Position numbers and translations under genes: made by a program. Under the pieces are notes generated by a model. It saw nothing but the letters and a program-made list of their open reading frames with translations. It ran no database searches and was not told the origin of the DNA. A stretch of 64,000 nucleotides of DNA from UBA7672 sp038326205 (GTDB lineage: Bacteria > Pseudomonadota > Alphaproteobacteria > Caulobacterales > Hyphomonadaceae), in contig JBBQJV010000006.1 in NCBI GenBank assembly GCA_038326205.1, forward strand, positions 1-64,000, in the 5' to 3' direction. This document shows positions 50,943 to 59,570 of the stretch, one piece after another (the first letter of the stretch is position 1; every line of letters starts with the position of its first letter).

Positions 50943-51461
50943 ATGATAAACAGAGTTTCACTCGAACGTGGTGAACCACATCAGCGTGCGACGCTGGCCA
51001 ATCTCGTCCAGCTTTACATTCACGACTTCAGCGAGCTTCTGTCGTCACATCGAAAACTTGAGGTTGAGGCGGATGGGCGGTTTGCGGACCTGCTGCGGCT
51101 GGAACAATACTGGAATGAAGCAGACCGCGCGGTGTGGTTCATTCGGGTGGGTGGCGCACTGGCGGGGTTTGCACTGCTCAACACGCGGTCGCACTGCAAT
51201 CGGTCGGTCGACTTCAACATGGGGGAGTTCTTCGTGATGCGCGCTTACCGGCGCGGCGGCGTCGGCGCGCGGGCGGCAATCGACCTGATCGAGATGCATC
51301 CCGGTCAGTGGGAGATTGCGGTGAGTAAGCGGAATGCGCCGGCGCTGGCATTCTGGCCGCTTGTGGTTGCGGCTGCACGGGCGGATCGCGTGGAAAGGCT
51401 GGAAGGCGACGACAAGGCGTGGACGGGGCCGATCCTGCGGTTTTGCATTCCTGCCGTATAG
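50943..51461 (+). CDS. GNAT family acetyltransferase-like protein
   Basis: A 172-residue GNAT-fold protein. The acetyl-CoA loop is RAYRRGGVGARAAIDLI, a form of the R/Q-x2-G-x-G/A motif, preceded by FFVMRA and followed by WEIAVSKRNAPALAFW. The N-terminal ANLVQLYIHDFSELL suits the first helices. The acceptor is unknown. Preceded by the rtcB terminator. Confidence 0.82.
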   Translation: MINRVSLERGEPHQRATLANLVQLYIHDFSELLSSHRKLEVEADGRFADLLRLEQYWNEADRAVWFIRVGGALAGFALLNTRSHCNRSVDFNMGEFFVMRAYRRGGVGARAAIDLIEMHPGQWEIAVSKRNAPALAFWPLVVAAARADRVERLEGDDKAWTGPILRFCIPAV

Positions 51462-51545
51462 TTGTCGGGCGTCTCGCCGCATATCGCCCCCTTGGCAACG
51501 CCCTGCCAGTTGCGGCACAGCTAATGTCGCACAGTCAGGAATTGC

Positions 51546-52034
51546 ATGCTCCAGCTTATCCTTCTTCGCCACGCCAAGGCCGCCGCCAACTCCGAAACCG
51601 GGGGGGACTTCGACCGGACTCTCGCTAGGCGCGGACGGGACGATGCGCCAGTGGTCGGCAAGGCGTTGCGCGCGGCGGGGGCGAATCCGCAGGTCGTGCT
51701 GGTGTCAGCTGCCCGGCGAACGCGCGAGACGTGGGAGTTGATTGCGCCGAACTTTCCGAAGGCGAAGGTCGTGTTTCGCGAGGAGTTGTATCTTGCCGAG
51801 GCGGAAGTCCTGCTGAAGGCCGCCGAGGACGTGGGGGTGGAGCGTGTCATGGTGCTGGCGCATAATCCAGGGCTGCACGAGTTGGCGAGCCGGATGGCGA
51901 CCCACATGACGCCGCTGGAATTGAAGTTGCGGGCAAAATACCCAACGGCGGCCGGCGCGATCTTCGAGCGCAAGGACGATCAATCTTCACTGCGCCTGAA
52001 GGAGTATATCACGCCTAAGGACGCGACGGACTGA
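51546..52034 (+). CDS. SixA-like histidine phosphatase
   Basis: A 162-residue histidine phosphatase superfamily member. The phosphohistidine motif is LILLRHAKAAANSE (RHA), the second catalytic His is in VMVLAHNPGLHELA, and SAARRTRETWE is the usual arginine segment. Single-domain, soluble, about the size of SixA, which dephosphorylates His-containing phosphotransfer domains in E. coli; other SixA-like proteins act on small molecules. CAGGAATTGC precedes the ATG. Confidence 0.88.
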   Translation: MLQLILLRHAKAAANSETGGDFDRTLARRGRDDAPVVGKALRAAGANPQVVLVSAARRTRETWELIAPNFPKAKVVFREELYLAEAEVLLKAAEDVGVERVMVLAHNPGLHELASRMATHMTPLELKLRAKYPTAAGAIFERKDDQSSLRLKEYITPKDATD

Positions 52035-52052
52035 ACGTCTATTTCGGCCAGA

Positions 52053-53054
52053 TCATGTAGGAGAGTGGGCGGACGGCGTAACGATCAGGTCGCTGAGCCC
52101 CTGGAACGACCAGTTGTCCCACAGGCCATAGAGATAGAGACCGTAGAGGGCGAGGAATATCAGCGCCGTGGCGACGCCCACCCTGCGCTTGAGGAAGACA
52201 ACCAGCGTCAGCAGAAGCGCGGCGCCGATCATCACCCAGTTGCTGAAGGCTGCAAATTCGGGGCTGAGGTGATCGCGCGGGGCGAGGATCGATACAACGC
52301 CGCCAGCGCCGAGGATGTTGAAGATGTTGGCGCCGATGATGGTGCCCATCGCAACGTCGGACTGCTTGCGGACGGCTGCGGCGACGCTGGCGCCGAGTTC
52401 GGGGATCGATGAACCGACGGCCAGAAGCGTGAGGCCGACGATCGTCTCGCTGGCGCCGAGTTCCTGGCCGAGCGAAATGCCGCCGTCGACAAGCAGACGA
52501 GAGCCGAGCGGAAGTCCAATGATGCCGATCAGGATGAGCATGATCATCCGCCACATCGGCGTGTACATCATCTTGAGCTCCTCCTGAGTATCCTCGCTGT
52601 TGTCGTCGCGGTCGACCGACCAGGCGATGATGGCGTAAGCGACGAGGGCAATCAGGAAGCCTATGCCGACCCACTGGGTCAGGCCGAAATACATCGAAAT
52701 GCCAATCCACGCCGCCGTGCAGGTCAGCATGAAGAAGGCGGTGATGCGCATACGGGGCGCGTCGGTGGTGATCGGGAAGATCAGCGCTGGCAGGGCCAGC
52801 ACCAGAAGTATGTTCGCGATGTTGGAGCCGATGATATTGCCATGAGCGAGGCCCGCGCTACCGGTCGTGGCGGCCTGTGCTGAAATCAGGAATTCAGGCA
52901 GCGACGTGCCGAAGCCGACAATGACAATGCCAACCAGGAGGGGCGAAATGTTTGCCTTGTAGGCAGCCGACAGCGCGCCACGAACGAGGCAGTCTGCCGA
53001 GTAGATCAGGACCGCGAAGCCCGCGACCAGAAAGACGATGGCGCCCGCAAGCAT
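52053..53054 (-). CDS. calcium/sodium antiporter family protein (CaxA/YrbG)
   Basis: A 333-residue inner-membrane cation exchanger with about ten helices in two inverted repeats. Each has an alpha-motif: VIVGFGTSLPEFLIS (about residue 45) and LAVGSSIPELGASVAA (about 215), the ion-binding Glu/Ser residues of the Ca2+:cation antiporter superfamily. An acidic loop (EDTQEELK) lies between the halves. It is preceded 43 bases upstream by a tiny membrane-protein ORF on the same strand, with which it may be cotranscribed. Confidence 0.93.
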   Translation of the reverse strand: MLAGAIVFLVAGFAVLIYSADCLVRGALSAAYKANISPLLVGIVIVGFGTSLPEFLISAQAATTGSAGLAHGNIIGSNIANILLVLALPALIFPITTDAPRMRITAFFMLTCTAAWIGISMYFGLTQWVGIGFLIALVAYAIIAWSVDRDDNSEDTQEELKMMYTPMWRMIMLILIGIIGLPLGSRLLVDGGISLGQELGASETIVGLTLLAVGSSIPELGASVAAAVRKQSDVAMGTIIGANIFNILGAGGVVSILAPRDHLSPEFAAFSNWVMIGAALLLTLVVFLKRRVGVATALIFLALYGLYLYGLWDNWSFQGLSDLIVTPSAHSPT

Positions 53055-53097
53055 GCCGGCCTCCCCCTGTTGTTGGCAGTCCCCCCGCTCAGTTCAA

Positions 53098-53178
53098 CTA
53101 GTCGATACGGCGGTATTCAAGCAGGTTGAGAGCGCCAAAAACCACAACTACTGCAACGATAGCCCACACAGCCGCCAT
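53098..53178 (-). CDS. 26-residue single-helix membrane protein
   Basis: A very short frame, ATG 53178 to TAG 53098, preceded by AAGGAG with a 7-base spacing, an excellent ribosome-binding site. The peptide opens MAAVWAIVAVVVVFGALNLL, a continuous hydrophobic helix, and ends with the charged EYRRID. Topology should be N-out, C-in by the positive-inside rule. The stop is 43 bases before the antiporter start. I recognise no characterised family, though similar tails (LEYRRID-like) occur on small proteins of related bacteria, from memory only. Confidence 0.65.
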   Translation of the reverse strand: MAAVWAIVAVVVVFGALNLLEYRRID

Positions 53179-53213
53179 GAAATGCTCCTTCAGATGAACA
53201 CGAAGCCAGGATT

Positions 53214-53714
53214 ATGCCTGTCTGTACCTGCTTCCTACAAGGCTACGCCCAGTTGAGAAAGCCCACCCTTCGCGACCGTATATTCCAGCTGTGGTTCCGT
53301 CTGCGGCGGTCGGCAACGCTTGGCGTGCGGGGAATCGTCGTGGATGGGGACGGCCGGGTTCTGCTGGTTCGACACACCTACACGCCGGGGTGGCACTTTC
53401 CGGGGGGCGGTGTCGAGAAAGTGGAGACCTGCGCGGTATCGATGCAGCGGGAATTGGTGGAAGAAGCAGGAATTGAGGCCAGGGTTGAGGATATCGAGCT
53501 GGTCTCGGTGCATGCGAACCACGCGTTTTTTCCCAACGACCATGTGCTGGTCTACCGGATCGCGCGCTGGACTCAGGGACAGCCGACCAGCAAGGGAGAG
53601 ATCGCGGAGGTGCGGTTTGTGGACCCGCTGACCCCACCGGAGGGTGTGTCGCCTGGGACAAGCCGCCGGCTGGGCGAGCAGTTTGGCGGCAAGACGCGCA
53701 GCGAACTCTGGTGA
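53214..53714 (+). CDS. NUDIX hydrolase
   Basis: A 166-residue NUDIX protein. The Nudix box is GGGVEKVETCAVSMQRELVEEAGI, in two parts matching G-x5-E-x7-REUxEExGU, preceded by HTYTPGWHFPGG. The substrate (nucleotide sugar, oxidised nucleotide or other) is unknown. ATG 53214 has a weak ribosome-binding site and an odd first 16 residues; a TTG at about 53255 (start of RKPTLRDR) is an alternative. Divergent from the antiporter region. Confidence 0.85.
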   Translation: MPVCTCFLQGYAQLRKPTLRDRIFQLWFRLRRSATLGVRGIVVDGDGRVLLVRHTYTPGWHFPGGGVEKVETCAVSMQRELVEEAGIEARVEDIELVSVHANHAFFPNDHVLVYRIARWTQGQPTSKGEIAEVRFVDPLTPPEGVSPGTSRRLGEQFGGKTRSELW

Positions 53715-53818
53715 TATCCATGGTCGGGCGGCGCCAACACCTCATCTTGATCGCCAGTTAGCCATTGATTTGCGGTAATGTTTGGTCATCACTGCCGGCA
53801 AAACGGACGGAGGACGAC

Positions 53819-54409
53819 ATGCAGCTGGCCAGAATGATCGCTCTCGCGGCAGCCGCGTCCGCCCTGCTCGCGGCTTGCGGAGGTCCCGAAGCAGCCAGCG
53901 GACCGGACACCAAGCAGACCGCGATGAAGGGCGACGATGCGCTCATCGCGTCTGCGCAGAAGATCAGCGACGCTATTGGCGGATGCGGCACGACCAACGC
54001 CATGGGCGAGTCCAAGGTTGTCGGGCTCGAGAACAGTGCGATCGTGATGATCGCGTGCAGCCAGGACGACGGTTTCACGGCTCACAGGCTTTTCCTGGTG
54101 CAGGGTGCAGCGGAGCCTGCGCTGCTGTCCCTGCCCGACTATACGACGACCGGCTGGGTCGCGGGCGACAAGGCGCGGATGGCCGAGCTCGATGCTGGGA
54201 CCGGCGTTCTGACCACGCTACGCAAGGGCGCCAAGGAAGGCTGCGGATCGGAAGGTCGCTACCAGTGGGACGGCGCGCGTTTCGTGCTGCAGGAAATGCG
54301 CTGGCAGTCATGCGACGATCCCAGCCTGAAGGGGCCGCCCTTCCCGGTGGTCTGGCCGACGCAGGTTGGCGCGGCGGTTGACCCCAATGGCGCAACGCCT
54401 GCGCCTTAG
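53819..54409 (+). CDS. DUF1176-like lipoprotein
   Basis: From ATG 53819 (GGAGG upstream) the product has 196 residues: a lipoprotein signal ending in ALLAAC, then a soluble domain with paired cysteines (GGCGTTN, MIACSQDD, EGCGSEG, QSCDDP). YQWDGARFVLQEMRWQSCD near the C-terminus resembles the end of DUF1176 proteins, periplasmic proteins of unknown function. It is followed by a long repeat-rich gap. Confidence 0.72.
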   Translation: MQLARMIALAAAASALLAACGGPEAASGPDTKQTAMKGDDALIASAQKISDAIGGCGTTNAMGESKVVGLENSAIVMIACSQDDGFTAHRLFLVQGAAEPALLSLPDYTTTGWVAGDKARMAELDAGTGVLTTLRKGAKEGCGSEGRYQWDGARFVLQEMRWQSCDDPSLKGPPFPVVWPTQVGAAVDPNGATPAP

Positions 54410-54517
54410 GCGCGCCTGTGCCGTAGACATTTGGGCGCGATCCCTGCGGCTGTGAGCCGGGGTTTGGGTTTCTGAGTTTGTGCCTAAGTTAGATCAGGCT
54501 GGTTTTGCATCCTCTGT

Positions 54518-54618
54518 TGTCATCCCAGCCAAGCGTAGCGCGAGCTGGGATCCATTTTGCGAATCTTCGCTCGGGTGAATGGGTCCCGGATAGTCGCGGC
54601 GCGACTTCCCGGATGACA
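54518..54618. repeat. REP/MITE-like palindromic element
   Basis: An about 101-bp element with perfect 8-bp ends TGTCATCC (54518-54525) and GGATGACA (54611-54618), an inner palindrome ATCCCAGC/GCTGGGAT (54522-54529/54544-54551), and a GTCGC-GGC-GCGAC hairpin (54593-54605). It sits in intergenic DNA. The family cannot be judged from one copy. Confidence 0.6.
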
Positions 54619-54739
54619 GGTGGTGAGTGTCGCTCCTGTTTTTCGGGCTTGCCGCCGGATGCGCTTTCGCCCGGAATTACAGGGACAATCGAGAGGAGCA
54701 GTGGCTGCCCCCGTCTCGTCGCGAAGCTGCGATGATCCG

Positions 54740-54767
54740 CCTCCCCAGTGCTTCGCACTGATGGAGG
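54740..54767. repeat. REP-like hairpin
   Basis: CCTCC (54740-54744) and GGAGG (54763-54767) enclose CAGTGC-TTC-GCACTG (54746-54760), a strong double stem. It lies in the same gap as the longer element and resembles extragenic palindromes. Confidence 0.45.
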
Positions 54768-55135
54768 GAAAAGAGCGGTGGTCACTTCTTGATGAATGTC
54801 GCTCGTCTCTCGGGGTAGAGCTTCGCGCGCTGCGCCCGTGTGCCAATCACCGGAGCAGCGGTTGAAAATCATCTGGAGAGTTGAGGCGAGGCCTTGCACA
54901 AGACTCACGGGAACATACAGCGCCGCCGTCAGCAAAAGCTGACCAAGCGGCGGGGTAACCACTCCGTGTGCGCGGGCACGTGCGTGCGTCATGGGCGCAG
55001 GCGTGATTGTCCGACCGGCGCGCAAGGGGGCGGAAAACTATTTGAATAGCCGAATGGGGTCAGAGAGTTCGCGCCGAAAAATGTAGGAAAACTCTGCCGA
55101 TAGCGGCGGACATGGCGGCCTACCCGGAAAACATC

Positions 55136-55170
55136 AAGGGCGACCCGTCGGGGCCGCCCTTTCGTTTTCT
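55136..55170. terminator. bidirectional-looking terminator downstream of clpA
   Basis: Stem AAGGGCG (55136-55142) / CGCCCTT (55155-55161), GC-rich loop, followed on the plus strand by TCGTTTTC. On the minus strand it lies 37 bases past the clpA stop but with a weak T-tract (GATGTTTT). Confidence 0.5.
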
Positions 55171-55197
55171 GATCCGGCGTGTCCCATTGCGCGCACC

Positions 55198-57507
55198 CTA
55201 CTCCACCGCCTCCGGTTCGGACTTGGACTTCGCCGTGGGCTTCGGGTCCGTGACAAACTTGAACGACAGCTTGTCAGGGTCGTTCTTGTCGATGTCGATC
55301 TTGACGCCGCCACCCTTCTGGAGCGAGCCGAAGAGAAGCTCGTCGGCCATCGGTTTCTTGACGTGCTCCTGGATGAGCCTGCCGAGCGGGCGGGCGCCAA
55401 AGGCTTCGTCGTAACCACGCACCGCCAGCCATTTGCGGGCTTTCGCCGTGAGCGCGATGGTGACGTTGCGGTCCGCTAGTTGGGCTTCGAGCTGCAGGAT
55501 GAACTTGTCGACCACCATTTCGATGATCGCTTCGCTGAGACCAGCGAAGGCGATCGTCGCATCGAGACGGTTTCGGAATTCGGGGGTGAACAGGCGCTTG
55601 ATCGCCTCTTCATTCTCGTCTTCTCGCTTGCCGCGACCAAAGCCGATCGACTCCTTGGCGGCATCGGACGCGCCAGCGTTAGTGGTCATGATGAGGATCA
55701 CGTTTCTGAAGTCGACCTTCTTGCCGTTCGAATCCGTCAGCGTTCCGTTGTCCATCACTTGCAACAGGATGTTGAACAGGTCCGGGTGCGCTTTCTCGAT
55801 CTCGTCGAGCAGTAGCACGCAGTGCGGATGCTGATCGACGCCGTCAGTTAGCAGACCGCCCTGATCGAAGCCGACATAGCCCGGAGGCGCGCCGATGAGA
55901 CGCGAGACCGTGTGTCGCTCCATGTATTCCGACATGTCGAACCGCAGCATCTCGACGCCGAGGATGGAGCCGAGCTGTTTGGCGACTTCGGTCTTGCCGA
56001 CGCCGGTGGGGCCGGAGAACAGGTAGCAGCCGATGGGCTTGTTAGGTTCGCGCAGGCCCGCGCGGGCGAGCTTGATCGCGGTCGACAGCGCCTTGATCGC
56101 GTTGTCCTGACCGAAGACGACGCGCTTGAGATCCGTCTCGAGCGAGCGAAGCTGTTCGGCGTCGGACTTCGACACCTGCTTAGCCGGGATCCGAGCCATT
56201 TTCGAGATGACGATCTCGATCTCTTTCGCGCCGATCTGCTTGCGGCGCTTGCCTTCCGGCAACAGCCACTGGGCAGCGCCGGCTTCGTCGATCACGTCGA
56301 TCGCCTTGTCCGGCAGCTTGCGGTCCGTGATGTACTTGGCCGACAGGTCAACCGCCGTGCGGATGGCCTCCGACGTGTATTTCAGGCCGTGAAACTCCTC
56401 AAAATACGGCTTGAGGCCCATGACGATCTTGATGGTGTCGTCGATAGACGGCTCGACTACATCGATCTTTTGGAAGCGGCGAGCGAGCGCACGGTCCTTC
56501 TCGAAGTGCTGACGGTATTCCTTGTAGGTGGTGGAGCCCATGCAGCGCAGCGTGCCTGACTGCAGCGCGGGCTTCAGCAGGTTTGAGGCATCCATCGCGC
56601 CGCCGGAGGTTGCGCCAGCGCCAATGACGGTGTGGATCTCATCGATGAAGAGAACGGCTTTCGGCTGTTCCTCAAGCTCCTTCACGACGGCTTTCAGGCG
56701 CTCTTCGAAGTCGCCGCGATAGCGCGTGCCGGCGAGCAGCGCGCCCATGTCGAGCGAGTAGATGACGGCGTCGGCGAGAATGCTTGGCGCTTCGCCATCG
56801 ACAATCTTCTTGGCCATACCTTCGGCAATGGCTGTCTTGCCAACGCCCGGATCACCCACGAGAAGCGGGTTGTTCTTGCGGCGGCGGCAGAGAACCTGGA
56901 TCGCGCGTTCAACTTCCGCGTGACGGCCGATGAGCGGGTCAGTCTTGCCCTCACGCGCCTTCTGGTTGAGGTCTACGCAATAGGCGCTCAGCGCTTCGCC
57001 GGCTGACTTGGTCTGTTCGTCTTCTTTCTCGGCGGCGCCTTCGACGGGCTTCGCCTTGGACATGCCCGGCTTTTTGGCGACGCCATGGCTGATGTAGTTG
57101 ACCGCGTCGTAGCGCGTCATGTCCTGCTCTTGCAGGAAGTATGCGGCGTGGCTGTCGCGCTCGGCGAAGATTGAGACGAGCACGTTGGCGCCGGAGACTT
57201 CATCGCGCGATGAGGATTCAACGTGGAGGACGGCGCGTTGCACCACGCGCTGGAAGGCAGCAGTCGGATGCACCTGCCCGCCGTCTTCGACCACGAAAGA
57301 CGCGCAGTCATTGTCGAGATAGTTGGCGAGATCCCGGCGCAGCTTCTCGATGTCGAGCTTGCAGGCCGTCATCACCTCGGCAGCGTCCTCATCCTCTGTC
57401 AGGGCGAGAAGCAGGTGCTCCAGCGTGGCGTACTCATGCTTTCGCTCGGCAGCCAGATTAAGGGCGCGTTCGAGAGCTCGTTCAAGGCTTGGGGTCAAAG
57501 ATGGCAT
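55198..57507 (-). CDS. clpA: ATP-dependent Clp protease ATPase subunit ClpA
   Basis: AAA+ unfoldase that feeds ClpP. The 769 residues have an N-terminal double-repeat domain (LERALERALNLAAERKHEYATLEHLLLAL), AAA-1 with Walker A GDPGVGKTA, a short middle part, and AAA-2 with Walker A GPTGVGKTE. The C-terminus ends acidic. No large M-domain insertion is present, as expected for ClpA rather than ClpB. It starts 9 bases after the clpS stop, the conserved clpS-clpA pair. Confidence 0.97.
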   Translation of the reverse strand: MPSLTPSLERALERALNLAAERKHEYATLEHLLLALTEDEDAAEVMTACKLDIEKLRRDLANYLDNDCASFVVEDGGQVHPTAAFQRVVQRAVLHVESSSRDEVSGANVLVSIFAERDSHAAYFLQEQDMTRYDAVNYISHGVAKKPGMSKAKPVEGAAEKEDEQTKSAGEALSAYCVDLNQKAREGKTDPLIGRHAEVERAIQVLCRRRKNNPLLVGDPGVGKTAIAEGMAKKIVDGEAPSILADAVIYSLDMGALLAGTRYRGDFEERLKAVVKELEEQPKAVLFIDEIHTVIGAGATSGGAMDASNLLKPALQSGTLRCMGSTTYKEYRQHFEKDRALARRFQKIDVVEPSIDDTIKIVMGLKPYFEEFHGLKYTSEAIRTAVDLSAKYITDRKLPDKAIDVIDEAGAAQWLLPEGKRRKQIGAKEIEIVISKMARIPAKQVSKSDAEQLRSLETDLKRVVFGQDNAIKALSTAIKLARAGLREPNKPIGCYLFSGPTGVGKTEVAKQLGSILGVEMLRFDMSEYMERHTVSRLIGAPPGYVGFDQGGLLTDGVDQHPHCVLLLDEIEKAHPDLFNILLQVMDNGTLTDSNGKKVDFRNVILIMTTNAGASDAAKESIGFGRGKREDENEEAIKRLFTPEFRNRLDATIAFAGLSEAIIEMVVDKFILQLEAQLADRNVTIALTAKARKWLAVRGYDEAFGARPLGRLIQEHVKKPMADELLFGSLQKGGGVKIDIDKNDPDKLSFKFVTDPKPTAKSKSEPEAVE

Positions 57508-57516
57508 TCCGGGTTT

Positions 57517-57846
57517 CTAGTCCTCGCGTTCCTTGGTGCATTGGAGAGGATGTTGCTGGTCGCGCGCAAGGTCCATCACCTGCGCGACTTTAGTTTCTGC
57601 GACTTCGAGCGGAAACACGCCACAGACGCCCACACCGTAATTGTGGACGTGCAGCATAATGCGCGTGGCCTCCTCCCGGGACTTATTGAAGAAGTGCTCG
57701 AGGACGAGAACAACGAACTCCATGGGCGTGTAGTCGTCATTCAGCAACAGAACCCGATACATCGACGGTTTCTTGATCTTCGGCTTCGTCCGGGTGGCGA
57801 CGCCGACGTCCTTGGTTGTTCCGGGTGTTTGCTTCTTGTCAGTCAT
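57517..57846 (-). CDS. clpS: ClpS adaptor protein
   Basis: N-degron adaptor for ClpAP. From ATG 57846 the product has 109 residues: a flexible N-terminal tail (MTDKKQTPG...) and the ClpS core YRVLLLNDDYTPMEFVVLVLEHFFNKSREEATRIMLHVHNYG with the pocket residues and GVCGVFPLEVAETK. The frame stays open upstream, but the sequence there is not ClpS-like. The start region contains three copies of GACTGACAAG (minus strand), one of which is the codons after ATG. No clear Shine-Dalgarno is present. Confidence 0.95.
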   Translation of the reverse strand: MTDKKQTPGTTKDVGVATRTKPKIKKPSMYRVLLLNDDYTPMEFVVLVLEHFFNKSREEATRIMLHVHNYGVGVCGVFPLEVAETKVAQVMDLARDQQHPLQCTKERED

Positions 57847-57875
57847 GCTTGTCAGTCTTGCAGGGCTTGTCAGTC
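57835..57875 (-). repeat. triple direct repeat at the clpS start
   Basis: CTTGTCAGTC occurs at 57835-57844, 57848-57857 and 57866-57875 (GACTGACAAG in the sense of clpS). One copy is inside the first clpS codons and two lie just upstream, apparently by local duplication of the start region. Possible effects are on translation initiation or protein binding. Confidence 0.6.
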
Positions 57876-58288
57876 TGGGGGGCCCATTCTTAGGGGCTTG
57901 GAAGGCCGAAAGCGGCTTGGGGGTAGCAGCCGACACTGTTGTTCGACCAGCATTAGATATTGATCCGCAGCGCAAGCGAAAGGGGCGATTGTCGCTCATT
58001 GCTGCTCGCTGGCCTACGAACCACGAAATCTCAGTGGCTGCCTTGGTTTGTTCAAACTTTGAGACCAATCTTCGCTTGCACAGGGAAACGTCCGGCTTGC
58101 ACGGTTCCTGCACGAATCCGACGGAATAGGACGTCGGAAGGTCCGGAGCAGACCCAAACATGGGCGCCGGGGGGACAAATTGCACCACCCTGCGATTTCA
58201 GGGTGACGCCGATTAAAGATTAGGTAAGCTCGCGGGTGGACCCTCAATCCTGTCTTTGTATGTGTTCTGAAAGAGGATTCCGCTGCGT
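57876..58288. other. promoter region between clpS and the carboxypeptidase gene
   Basis: About 410 bases between divergent genes. No convincing coding frame, tRNA or terminator found. It must hold the clpS-clpA promoter and that of the carboxypeptidase gene at 58289. Confidence 0.4.
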
Positions 58289-59518
58289 ATGAAGACGATC
58301 CCCCTGATCGCCTGGGTTCGCCGCCTGGCACTTAGCCTGCTGGCATTGGTTTGCCTGACCGGTCCCGCTTGGGCTGGCAAGTACGCTTCCATCGTTATCG
58401 ATCTCGAAACGGGGCAGGTCATGCATGACCGGGATGCTGACGCCGAGCGCCATCCCGCCTCGCTGACCAAGGTCATGACGCTTTATATCGTTTTCGATGC
58501 AATCGATTCGGGGAAGTTGAAACTCACTGACCGCATTCCGGTTTCCAAAGCCGCCTCGCGCGCTCAGCCTTCGAAACTGGGCCTGAAAGCGGGCAGCACA
58601 ATCAAGGTCGAGGATGCGATTCGCGCTCTGGTAACCAAGTCCGCCAACGACGTGGCGATCGTTCTGGCCGAGAAACTTGGTGGCACCGAAGCAAAATTCG
58701 CCACAAAAATGAACGCCAAGGCCAAGGAACTTGGCATGCTGAACACGACGTTTCGCAACGCCTCTGGCCTCCCCGACAAGAAACAGGTCACCACCGCTCG
58801 CGACATGGCGAAGCTGGGTGAGGCCATGTATATGGACCACAAGAACCGGTACAATTACTTCTCGCTGACCTCGTTCACCTGGGGCAAGCGCAAGTATATG
58901 AATCACAACGAACTTCTGCGGAAAGTGGACGGCGTTGACGGCATCAAGACCGGCTTCACCAACGCTTCCGGCTACAATCTCATGGCATCGGCCGAGCGCA
59001 ATGGCCGCCGCGTCATCGCAGTCATGCTGGGCGGCACAACGGGTCGTTCGCGCGACGCACACGTTGCAGACCTGATCGAAGCCGCCTTCATGGACCTCAC
59101 GGGCGTCCAGGTGGCGGGCGCCGACGATATTCGCGCCCGCATCGCTTTTGGCGAGCGCGCCCCGCCGACGCAGGCGGATGATCTGGCGCTGGCGCAACTG
59201 CGTCTTCTGCAGGACCCGGATGCCGCTCTCGTCGCTTCCCTGGATGACGATGGGTCGTTTGACGCTGACGCAAGCACGGTCGAGGACGGCGACGAAGGCA
59301 TCGAGGTAGCCGAAGGCGACAGCGAGTCTTCTGATGATCCGATCGGTGCGTTGATCGAGGCGTCGCCCGCCGCCAGCAATCTCGAGGTCGGAGCGACGGC
59401 AGTTCAGACGGCGGTCACCACGGTTCCGGGCGATCAGGCGATCCTGATCACCAGCGAACTGGGGGCATCCTCCGGGCCGAATGCGCTGGACATGCTGGCT
59501 CTGCCGGCCGCCCCATAG
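58289..59518 (+). CDS. D-alanyl-D-alanine carboxypeptidase (S11 family)
   Basis: Penicillin-binding protein that trims pentapeptide side chains in the periplasm. The 409 residues have a signal peptide (cleavage after AWA, about residue 29), the nucleophile motif S58-LTK, the SAN motif in VTKSANDVAIVL and the KTG motif in DGIKTGFTNASGYNL. The C-terminal 130 residues are an acidic, low-complexity tail (DDDGSFDADASTVEDGDEG) instead of the usual beta domain or SPOR domain. No membrane-anchoring amphipathic helix is evident at the end. Confidence 0.93.
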   Translation: MKTIPLIAWVRRLALSLLALVCLTGPAWAGKYASIVIDLETGQVMHDRDADAERHPASLTKVMTLYIVFDAIDSGKLKLTDRIPVSKAASRAQPSKLGLKAGSTIKVEDAIRALVTKSANDVAIVLAEKLGGTEAKFATKMNAKAKELGMLNTTFRNASGLPDKKQVTTARDMAKLGEAMYMDHKNRYNYFSLTSFTWGKRKYMNHNELLRKVDGVDGIKTGFTNASGYNLMASAERNGRRVIAVMLGGTTGRSRDAHVADLIEAAFMDLTGVQVAGADDIRARIAFGERAPPTQADDLALAQLRLLQDPDAALVASLDDDGSFDADASTVEDGDEGIEVAEGDSESSDDPIGALIEASPAASNLEVGATAVQTAVTTVPGDQAILITSELGASSGPNALDMLALPAAP

Positions 59519-59570
59519 CCGTAGGCGTATCCTGCTGATTTCAGGGCATTTTACCAACTTCCAGCGCTCG

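Larger units (their letters stand above)
54410..55135. other. repeat-rich intergenic region
   Basis: A 700-bp gap without a convincing gene. It holds the two elements listed separately (54518-54618 and 54740-54767). The 178-codon open frame on the minus strand (54489-55025) runs through these repeats, has odd composition and no ribosome-binding site, and I treat it as non-coding. I see nothing else recognisable between 54870 and 55130. Confidence 0.5.

Noticed and set aside
54489..55025. 178-codon minus-strand frame
   Set aside because: Runs through palindromic repeats, no ribosome-binding site, no domain, and ends within the REP-like elements.
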